Source of the DNA: Roseivirga sp. UBA6052
GTDB taxonomy: Bacteria > Bacteroidota > Bacteroidia > Cytophagales > Cyclobacteriaceae
Assembly: GCA_002427755.1 (NCBI GenBank)
Contig: DIYO01000009.1
Coordinates: forward strand, 499,296-563,295
Reading direction: 5' to 3'
Length of the DNA: 64,000 nt
Part shown: positions 52,987 through 62,000 of the stretch, piece after piece
Layout of the letters: every line of letters starts with the position of its first letter
How positions within the stretch are numbered: the stretch's first letter is position 1
Position numbers and translations under genes: made by a program
Notes under the pieces: model-generated
Databases searched by the model: none
Told to the model about the DNA's origin: nothing
Seen by the model: the letters and a program-made list of their open reading frames with translations, nothing else

Positions 52987-55900
52987 ATGTGCCGATTTTT
53001 TAAATTTCTTTCACTTAAATCGACAGTACTGACCAAATATCTTTTTTTGGTTACACTGACCTGCTATATCCAATCCGTAAGTGCGCAATCTGGTATTACT
53101 GCTATAGATACTACACATGCGACACCAACAACTACACTTGTTACACAGAATGCTTCAGATCAAGCTATTAACGAATTAGTGAAGGAATTTCCTTACGACT
53201 TATATTATGGAGAAAGGTTCGATGCTAACGTAAGCAGTTATACCATTGGAGGTACTACATACAATAACTTCTTGACACCGGATACAGTTGCTCTTTTAAG
53301 AACTGATGGCAAACGTTTCGTAAATATCTGGTATGAAATCAATACAGATGTAGACCCAGGAAACGATGGTTCTTTTGAAGTTGATTCTATCTCTCTTGCC
53401 CCAAGCAAAGTTGAAGATGCTGATTTGATCTACAAGTTGCGTAGTGTCAATGCCGGCTATGACAACATTCTAGTGAATGTAGATGATGAAGGACTTAATA
53501 CCATACAGGCACAAACTGAAAGGGTTGATATTATATGGTATACCGGAATTGTGACATGTGAACCGGCTAATGCCGTATTTCCTGTGGTGGAAAGAGGTGG
53601 AAATGATGAAGTAGTTGTGGCAGCTATTACCTCTTTAGATGCACAAGGTAATCCTGACGGATTTAGCGATTTAGTAGCGATTCAAGATTCAGACTGGCCT
53701 GGTGCAGGAGTATCTTTTGACAACTTTTTAATTCTAAGAAGACAAACAGTAGGAGTAGAACCATTACCATTGGCAAACATTGGAACGTTCATTCCCGACC
53801 CTCTTGTCCAAACACCTCCTGCTTCAACCTTTCAACCTGCGCAGATCGTGCAAGGTGTTGCAGTTTCATTCACCGACTTGAACATAAGTGCTAACCAAAC
53901 AGTGTACGGGTATTCAATTTTTGCTTCAGATATCGTGCAGGATATCACGGCCTCACCGCTTACACTTGCCTCTGGAGTAGATCTAACAGACATAACTACT
54001 TATCCAACCACCACCGCAGCATCGGTATCTGGGTTAGATCTTGTAGCCGGTGTAACAGCAGCTGTTTCATCTGACAATTGCCTTACCCCTTCCTCTGGCC
54101 CAGGTGGATATAAAGCAGCTTTAACTACTTGGTTAAAAGCAAATGAAACTGCTGATGTAACCACTTCTTCTGAAGGAGGCGAGGTAACAGATTGGCAAGA
54201 TCACTGGATTGGTGATCACGACTTTACTACAATCTCAGCTTCTGCACCTACCTATCGCTCTACCTCAAGCTCAATCAATTTTAATGAAACCGTTGACTTT
54301 AACTCTGATAACAGAGGTCTTTCTACCCCAAGTAACGAAGCATTCGATGATGCCACTTTTTATAGAAATAAAGGAATAAACATTGCTTTCAGAACAGACG
54401 AAACGAATACAGATCAGGAAAAACAAGTGATATACGAGCAAGGTGACCAACTCAGAGGCCTGATCGTGTATTTACAAGAACGAGCATCAGAAACACAGTA
54501 TGATGTCTATGTGTCTTCATGGAACCGTAATGCAGATGGCACAGGTGCTCCCTGGAATAATGGAACGAACATTACCACCATATCGGATAGTATAAGTAAC
54601 AACAAAGAGTACATCATTACATTAGAATTAGCAGGAGACGATTCATCTTCCGGTACCTTAACGGCATATAAAAATGGGGTGAGTTTTGGATCAATTGCAG
54701 GTGTAGGGCGTTTGTACGATCATAACTCCGGTATAGAGCTAGGGCGTAGTGATGGCAACATTCAATATGGAGATGGTGAAAGCTCTTCTTCTAATTCCTT
54801 CAAAGGCGAAATTTCAGAATTCATCTATTGTAATGAGCCTTCGAGTTTCCTTCTTACCCAAAGAAACAGAATTGAAAGTTATCTTGCTGTAAAATATGGT
54901 ATTACACTAAATCAGCAGAGCCCTATTAACTATGTAAATTCTCAGGGTAGTGTAATTTTTGATGCTACCAATAATGCATCTATTGGAGGGTACTTAGAAT
55001 ACAATAGAAACATTGCTGGTATAGCGAGAGATGATGGGTCTGAATTCGTTCAATTAAAATCTAAAAGTGAAAATGATGCCTCCATCTTAACGGTGGAAAG
55101 AACCACAGCCTTTACTAGTGATAATAACTTCTTGCTTTGGGGTAATGACGGTGGAGCAAGAGACGATTCCGAAACCTCAGACAAGCCTTCTACCATTGCC
55201 AGGAGAGTAAAAAAGGTTTGGAGAGCTGCAGAAACGGGAGAAACAGGTTTGAATAACCTGACCTTTGATCTCAGCCAAATTAGCGTTACGGGTTCTCCTA
55301 CCGCTTCAGACTATTCGTTACTTATTGCTGATAATTCTTCCAACGGGGTATTTACAAGTGCGACTATTGTCACGGGAGGAGCATTAGATGGTAACGACCT
55401 GACATTTAGTAACGTCAATCTCGAGAACGGTCAATACTTTACGATTGCAACTGCATTCTCAACATGTGGCCCAGGAGGTGTAGCCCTGGCTGATCATTTA
55501 AATCTTTGGCTCAAAGCGGACTTTGGTCCAAATTCTACTACTAATGGTGCAGAAGTTACCACTTGGGAAGACCGTGCATTTAGTAATGATGCCACTGCAA
55601 CGGGTGTGGGCTCTGAAAGTCCACCAACTTATGTAGAAAACTCGATCAACTTTAATCCTTCATTAAATTTTGATCAAAGTGATAGTGAAACCTTGGAAGG
55701 ATCGGCAGGCTTCTATAGTAATGCCTATTACTTAGTTGTGGTACCAGATGCCAATACTAGTTCTAGTTCTACAGTAGATGCTGTTTTAAGTTTTGACATT
55801 ACCACAGGAATAACCAATAGATTTGGCTCATTCTTTTTTGGAAATGCTCTTGACCAAGATCCAAGCACCAGTGCACCTAACGAAGTTTATGGCCATATAG

Positions 55901-58740
55901 AAGGCTTCTTTGGTTCACCACATATTTCTTATTTAAATGATGCCACTGCCGATTATTTTGCAGCGGATGTTCCAAACTATTTTGAGGTAATGGAAAATGA
56001 TGCCACAACGCCAACCGCCTATACATTGGCTCAAAATGGTACTTCTTCAACGGTTACTTCGTCCGGTGGCTTTTTAGATGCAGAGAACCAAGAATACTCA
56101 CTTGCTAGTTTAGAAAACCAAGGGGATTTTGGAGATGCCTTCTACTTTGATGGTAAAATTGCAGAGGTAATCTCATATAACGAGGTTTTAACAGCTGATG
56201 AGAGCAATAGAATAGAATCGTACTTATCTATCAAATATGGCATTACACGTTCTGCAGGTAGTCTCAATTACTTAAACTCATCTAGCGCAACCATTTGGAA
56301 TGCAACCGATAACTCTTCGCACAATAACGATATTGCAGGTATTGGTCGAGATGATGATTCTTGTCTTGATCAAAAACAGTCCAAAAGTGTCAACTCGGAT
56401 GCTATAGTTACTATTGGTCTTGAAGATATAGCATCAACAAATGCTGCAAACAGTAACTCATTTACAGCAGACGAGTCATTCTTAGTTTGGGGTAACGACA
56501 ATGCAGCTGCCATCTATGGCAATGGAGTCGACAATGGTGATGGGGCTGATATCACTGATGTCTCGGGCATCGGCACAGTTACCAAGCGAATGACAAGAAT
56601 TTGGAGAGTAGATGAAACAGGAACTGTAGGCAACACAGAAATATCATTTGATCTTACAGGACTTGGTTATCCTTCTACTAATGCAACAGATTACCAACTG
56701 ATCATTTCTCAAAATTCAGATCTCAGTAGTGCAACTACGACAGGTGGCGGCTCTTTCGAAGGAAACGTGATTACCTTTGACGGTATAGACTTTGCCGATG
56801 GAGATTACTTTACATTAGGCATTGAAAGAACTAGCTGTGGACCTGGAGGTGTTACTGCAGATTTATCGCTTTGGCTAAAAGCTGATCAAGGAACTGGAAG
56901 TACGACAAACGGGGCTGAAATAAATACTTGGAACGATCAAAGTAGTAGTGCAAGTAATTTAAGTGAAGACAATTTAGGTGGGGCCTCTCCTACTAACCCA
57001 ACCTACACCGAGTCTGATATTAACTTCAACCCTTCAATAGAATTTACTTCCCCTGGTGGAACGAACGGAGCATTCATGAGCAACACAAGTAACTCTGTTT
57101 CTGGAAACCTATCAATGATAGCAGTCTTTAGAACAGGACAAGCAGGAGGCTCTGACTCAGACTTTGAGCAAGCGCCAACCATCATAGGTGCTGGAGAAAA
57201 TACAACTACCACAGACTATGGTCTAGGAATTTCAGAAGGCAGGGTACATATGAATGCGGATAATAATAGTAGCTTAAATGCTAGAAGCCCAGACGGTACA
57301 ACCTACAATGATTTAGAACCTTATGTGCTCACGGGTACAAGAGGCCAATCGGCTAACGGAACTGTCCAGTTATATGTGAATAGTGCTAATGTGGCAAGTG
57401 GTAGTTCATCAGCTACTGCCTTATCAAGTCCAGCAGGGTTTGCTATCGGAAACCTAGGACCATCAAGTGGAAGTGATGCGACTCAAAACGGTCAATTCAA
57501 CGGCCAAATTGCAGAAGCAATAGTATATGCAGACAGTATTACTCCAACAGAGAGACAGCAAATAGAATCATATTTAGCCGTAAAATATGGTATAACGAGA
57601 AATGCTACCGATGATGTCTCGACTCCATCAACCGATGAGAGAGACTATTTTGCGTCTGACGGTGGAGAAATTTGGGACTTCTCTGTTACGGCATTCAACT
57701 CAGATATAGCTGGCATTGGGCGCGATGATGGTTCTTGCTTGAATCAAATAAAGTCTAAAAGTGAAAATGATGATGCCCTTGTCACTATGGAAATTGGCTC
57801 CTTTAGTGCTGATGACTCATGGCTTCTTTGGGGAAATGATAATGCAGACTTGTATAAGATTAGAAACTTTGAACGACCTGAAAGCATTAATAGCCGCTTG
57901 AATAGAGAGTGGTATGTACAGGAAGCAGGAACCGTAGGCACCGTTACTTTGAGCTTTGATCTATCCTTAATTGAAGGTCCAACGGGTGTCGGAACCAACA
58001 ACTTAAACCAAGTAAGATTACTCTTAGATGATGATGGCCAAGGTACTCCTGATAGTGATTTCAGTGCTGGTGTGACCATCATAGCCCCAACAACAATCGA
58101 CTCAGAAAATGACATCATTACTTTTGATGTAGACTTTGCCGATGGAGAGTACTTTACGCTAGGCTCTTTTGAAAATGATGCGCTTCCTGTTGAGCTGATT
58201 GACTTTAACGTACAAGAAGTTCAGGGTGAAGTATTACTGAATTGGGTAACTGCCTCAGAAGAGAACAATGCTTTCTACAGTGTTGAAAGAAGTCTAGATG
58301 GTGTTAATTATGAAGTATTGTCAAACTTAGATGGTGCAGGGACTACTTCAGAAATACAGAATTACCAGTATTGGGATACCAACCCTCAAATTGGTTTTAA
58401 CTTCTATAGAATTAAACAAACCGATATTGATGGCTCATTTAGTTATTCTCCAGTTAAATCTGCTCTAGTAGAAGATAAAACAAAGCTAAGACTTTCTGTT
58501 TCTCCAAACCCTGTGTCGAACAATGAGGTACTTAAAGTGAATTGGCAGCTGCCACAAAACACTCGGGGTCAGATCTTGTATCTGATTGATATACATGGAA
58601 GAGTCATCGTAAAGCAGGCCTTGAGCACAAACGATAGAGAAAAAGAGATTCCAATTGACCAGCTGCAGAAAGGGCTTTATATATTGAGAATTAGAACCGA
58701 AGGCTCAAGGAGCATAGCGCAAAAAGTTATTATAAAGTAA
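52987..58740 (+). CDS. Giant T9SS-exported modular protein, paralogue 2 (three modules)
   Basis: A 1917-residue paralogue of the preceding gene. Signal peptide about 1-34 (YLFLVTLTCYIQSVSAQ), preceded by an unusually long basic N-terminus. The shared N-terminal domain (about 36-365) has VSSYTIGGTTYNNFLTPDT, NAGYDNILVN and FPVVERGGNDE. Three modules start at 54097 (456 codons), 55465 (457) and 56836 (about 447). Then come the FN3-like ALPVELIDFNVQ domain and a type A sorting domain (from about 1835, LSVSPNPVSN ... QKVIIK). It carries extra Cys in the N-terminal part (IVTCEP, SSDNCLTP) that paralogues 1 and 3 lack. Confidence 0.88.
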   Translation: MCRFFKFLSLKSTVLTKYLFLVTLTCYIQSVSAQSGITAIDTTHATPTTTLVTQNASDQAINELVKEFPYDLYYGERFDANVSSYTIGGTTYNNFLTPDTVALLRTDGKRFVNIWYEINTDVDPGNDGSFEVDSISLAPSKVEDADLIYKLRSVNAGYDNILVNVDDEGLNTIQAQTERVDIIWYTGIVTCEPANAVFPVVERGGNDEVVVAAITSLDAQGNPDGFSDLVAIQDSDWPGAGVSFDNFLILRRQTVGVEPLPLANIGTFIPDPLVQTPPASTFQPAQIVQGVAVSFTDLNISANQTVYGYSIFASDIVQDITASPLTLASGVDLTDITTYPTTTAASVSGLDLVAGVTAAVSSDNCLTPSSGPGGYKAALTTWLKANETADVTTSSEGGEVTDWQDHWIGDHDFTTISASAPTYRSTSSSINFNETVDFNSDNRGLSTPSNEAFDDATFYRNKGINIAFRTDETNTDQEKQVIYEQGDQLRGLIVYLQERASETQYDVYVSSWNRNADGTGAPWNNGTNITTISDSISNNKEYIITLELAGDDSSSGTLTAYKNGVSFGSIAGVGRLYDHNSGIELGRSDGNIQYGDGESSSSNSFKGEISEFIYCNEPSSFLLTQRNRIESYLAVKYGITLNQQSPINYVNSQGSVIFDATNNASIGGYLEYNRNIAGIARDDGSEFVQLKSKSENDASILTVERTTAFTSDNNFLLWGNDGGARDDSETSDKPSTIARRVKKVWRAAETGETGLNNLTFDLSQISVTGSPTASDYSLLIADNSSNGVFTSATIVTGGALDGNDLTFSNVNLENGQYFTIATAFSTCGPGGVALADHLNLWLKADFGPNSTTNGAEVTTWEDRAFSNDATATGVGSESPPTYVENSINFNPSLNFDQSDSETLEGSAGFYSNAYYLVVVPDANTSSSSTVDAVLSFDITTGITNRFGSFFFGNALDQDPSTSAPNEVYGHIEGFFGSPHISYLNDATADYFAADVPNYFEVMENDATTPTAYTLAQNGTSSTVTSSGGFLDAENQEYSLASLENQGDFGDAFYFDGKIAEVISYNEVLTADESNRIESYLSIKYGITRSAGSLNYLNSSSATIWNATDNSSHNNDIAGIGRDDDSCLDQKQSKSVNSDAIVTIGLEDIASTNAANSNSFTADESFLVWGNDNAAAIYGNGVDNGDGADITDVSGIGTVTKRMTRIWRVDETGTVGNTEISFDLTGLGYPSTNATDYQLIISQNSDLSSATTTGGGSFEGNVITFDGIDFADGDYFTLGIERTSCGPGGVTADLSLWLKADQGTGSTTNGAEINTWNDQSSSASNLSEDNLGGASPTNPTYTESDINFNPSIEFTSPGGTNGAFMSNTSNSVSGNLSMIAVFRTGQAGGSDSDFEQAPTIIGAGENTTTTDYGLGISEGRVHMNADNNSSLNARSPDGTTYNDLEPYVLTGTRGQSANGTVQLYVNSANVASGSSSATALSSPAGFAIGNLGPSSGSDATQNGQFNGQIAEAIVYADSITPTERQQIESYLAVKYGITRNATDDVSTPSTDERDYFASDGGEIWDFSVTAFNSDIAGIGRDDGSCLNQIKSKSENDDALVTMEIGSFSADDSWLLWGNDNADLYKIRNFERPESINSRLNREWYVQEAGTVGTVTLSFDLSLIEGPTGVGTNNLNQVRLLLDDDGQGTPDSDFSAGVTIIAPTTIDSENDIITFDVDFADGEYFTLGSFENDALPVELIDFNVQEVQGEVLLNWVTASEENNAFYSVERSLDGVNYEVLSNLDGAGTTSEIQNYQYWDTNPQIGFNFYRIKQTDIDGSFSYSPVKSALVEDKTKLRLSVSPNPVSNNEVLKVNWQLPQNTRGQILYLIDIHGRVIVKQALSTNDREKEIPIDQLQKGLYILRIRTEGSRSIAQKVIIK
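54097..58175 (+). repeat. Three tandem coding modules of paralogue 2
   Basis: Starts 54097, 55465 and 56836. Module 1 begins GPGGYK; modules 2 and 3 begin CGPGGV and have RDDDSC or RDDGSC. Confidence 0.8.
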
Positions 58741-59004
58741 AGTCTCCATTCCTATTTTAGAATTTATTCTCAAAATGAGAATAAAAACAACCTCCATATT
58801 TTTGAAAATCAGTCAATTTGTAAGTTATTCGCACCCAATAACCCAACCTAAGATTTGGCACATTTTTTTCAGCACGTTCACCACAACGCTGATCTGCTTA
58901 ACCAACATTTTGTTAATGTAAAGTTGATTGACTTCTTAATTAGGAGTCGAATAAAAATTGTTAAATAGAAGGCTGAGTCGAAAGGCTCACACCTAAATAC
59001 TGGA
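58741..59004. other. Intergenic region between paralogues 2 and 3
   Basis: 264 bases. It holds a perfect 10-bp hairpin with a 3-base loop (58763-58772 with 58776-58785), 23 bases after the paralogue 2 stop, and a weaker 7-bp hairpin with one G-T pair (58930-58948). The first may act as an AT-rich terminator, although no long T-run follows. No convincing promoter. Confidence 0.5.
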
Positions 59005-62000
59005 TTGCTAAACACTAGGAGACTCATAGTATCTGCCCTGATACTGCTTGTAATATGTTATACGCATATTTTACAAGCACAAACTCCTATTACCTCATTT
59101 ACAACAACCACTTTTTCAGGTAATACCTCTCAGAATATCGTTGTAGCTCCTAGTGATGCCAGCAATAGTCTATTTGATGATAGAGGTGAAACATTTACTC
59201 TTAATTATGCTCAGGGGAATGATATTCGTATCACATCATATAATGTTGGTGGAACAACGTATGATAGATTTATTTTACCGGACACACTTGTACTAAATCG
59301 AAGAGTACCTTCAGATCGGCTGGTAAATATCTGGTACGAGCACTTATCTATTGTTGACAATACTCCTCCAACCAATGATATCATCAATTTTGCACCAGCT
59401 GCAGCATCTGACGCTGATGCCATTTACCAAACATTGGCCGTTAACGCTGGCTATGACAACATTCTCGTAAATGTAGATGACTTGGCGAGTGGATCAATCC
59501 AAGTTGAAACAGAACGTGTAGATGTCATTTGGTTTCAAGGAATTCAAACCTCTACTCCCGCTAATGCTGTCTTTCCAATCCTCGAAAGAGCAGGAAACGA
59601 TAATGTTGCCGTGGCGGCAATTACATCTCTAAATCCTGATGGTACACCAGCTTCCTACGGAACACTCATAGGAATCGGTGAAAACTTTTGGACAGGTGGA
59701 GTGGCTTATACTGTCCCACAATTCACTGTACTTAGGAGAGAAACAGCAGGCACAAACCCAATTCCATTACTTGACATAGGTTCGCAAAATGTTGAAGGCA
59801 TGGCTCTTTCATTTACTGAGCTTGGCATCTCTGCCAATCAGAGTGTGTTTGGTTACTCAATATTTGCTGCAGATGTTGTAAATGGATATGTCTCTGGTTC
59901 TGCTCTAACCAGTGGGCCTGGTACCGTGGCTGGAGGAGTGACACTCACAGATATCAGTTCTTACCCAAACACTACCCTCTCAAGTGACTCAGGAATGGAC
60001 CTTATTGCTGGTGTGTCTACCGCAGTATCAAGTGACGATAATCTTGTAGAAACAAAAGGACCCGGAGGATATAAAGCAGCCTTGGCCACTTGGCTAAAGG
60101 CTAATGAAGGAGTAAATACATCGGTAGATGGAGACAATGTTACGCTGTGGGATGATCAATGGTTAGGTAATAATGATGCCGAGACATCTAATAATGGTGA
60201 ACCTAACCCAGTCTTCAGAAGTACCAATAGTTCCATTAATTTTAATCCTACGGTAGATTTTGGATCTGTGGCAAATTCTGCGCTCAGAATTGAAGATAGC
60301 GGTGACTTTAATATTACAAACGGGCCATGGGACAGAAAGAGCTTTAACTTTGCTTTCAGAACGGGTGACGACATCACAACCAAGCAAGTCTTATATGAAC
60401 AAGGAGGAGATACCAGAGGCTTAAACATCTACATTAGCGGAAGTTCAATATTTTTCTCAGGGTGGAACCTTAATGCTGGTGATGGCTTTGGTGCACCTTG
60501 GGGGTACAACTTTGCAAGTGTCGGTATTGCAACGGATTCAGAATATATAGCAACATTTGAATATGATGGTGATGACGATCTAGTTGACGATCTAAGTGGA
60601 GTAATAAGGTGCTACATCAATGGAAGTCTCATTGGTACTATACCAAGTGTAGGTTTACTGTATAATCATGGTGCCGACATAGGTTTAGGAGATGAAGTGA
60701 ATGCCACTATATACTCGAACGGGGCAGGAGGGACTGAAACCACACTACCTACAGTTTCTTTCGATGGCGAAATTTCAGAGTTTATTTACTGCAACGAACC
60801 GGCAGCTTTTCTACTTTCTCAAAGGAATAGAATTGAAAGCTACTTAGCTATTAAATATGGGATAACCCTAGATCAATCTTCTCCGCTCAATTATTTCAAC
60901 TCAAATGGTGATGTAATTTTTGATGCCACGAATAACGCTTCCATTGGGGGCTTTTTAGAATTTAACCACGATATCGCGGGTATAGGTAGGGATGATGCTT
61001 CAGAGCTTGATCAGCCACAATCAAGAAGCGAAAGAGATACTCCGGGCGACACCGATGATGGAATTGTAATTATAGATAGAGGAAGTACCATTAGTACTGA
61101 TAATACTTGGCTGATTTGGGGTAACAATGATAACCCACTGACAGCCGTTTCGTCAGGAGGTAGCTTCTCTACCCCTGCGGAAGTAGATGAAAGATTGCAG
61201 AGGGCTTGGAGAGTATCTGAAACCAACGAAGTGCTTACCACTTCTGTATCATTTGATCTCGCTAGTCTAGGTTTAAGTAGTAATGCCAACGACTTTTCTC
61301 TTTTAATTGCAGGCAATGCCGTAAGCTTGAACGGTGCTAACAATGATCCGGATTTCTCAAATGCTACCGTGGTTACTGGTGGAGTATTCAATGGAGATGT
61401 TTTGACCTTCAGCGGTATAGACTTAGATGACGGGCAGTACTTTACTTTGGCAACCTCACAAGTGGTTTGTTCTCCTGGAGGGATTGAAACAAATCTAGCA
61501 GTTTGGCTTAGAGCCGATGAAGGAACTAGTTCAACTTCCGAAGGTGTGGAGGTAACCAGTTGGTCTGACCAAACCATGAACAATACCATAACCGCTACTG
61601 GCGGAACTGCCCCAACCTACACGGCAAGCAATATCAATTTTAATCCGGCATTAGATTTTGATGGTGCAACGGAGTTTATGGAAGGTTCGGCTGGACTTCA
61701 TTCTGTAGGCTTTTATATAGTAATAAACCCAGATGATAATATTACGCAAGCAACTGCGGGCCAAGTTCCGATTGGGTATGATGTCTCTTCTTCAGGAGCA
61801 ACAGAAAATGTAGGAGGTTTTGTGCTTGGAGATGTATCAGGTGGTGGATTAACAAATGAGGTGGTTACTCATCTTGTTGGGTTCAATCCAACCTCTTATG
61901 TCAGAGGGGAGGCTAATGCATCGAAGCAAATAGATTCTGGTATTCCTTTATTATTTCATGTCAGAGACAATGCAGGGGCAACAGAATCTAATATTTCTCA

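Noticed and set aside
52757..52987. 76-codon minus-strand frame between paralogues 1 and 2
   Set aside because: No ribosome-binding, promoter or terminator support; composition looks random.
61011..61589. Minus-strand open frame of 192 codons
   Set aside because: It lies opposite paralogue 3 and its residues mirror the repeated coding pattern; similar shadows occur at 47635-48030, 50356-50574, 57744-58118 and 62367-62612, at the same place in each module.
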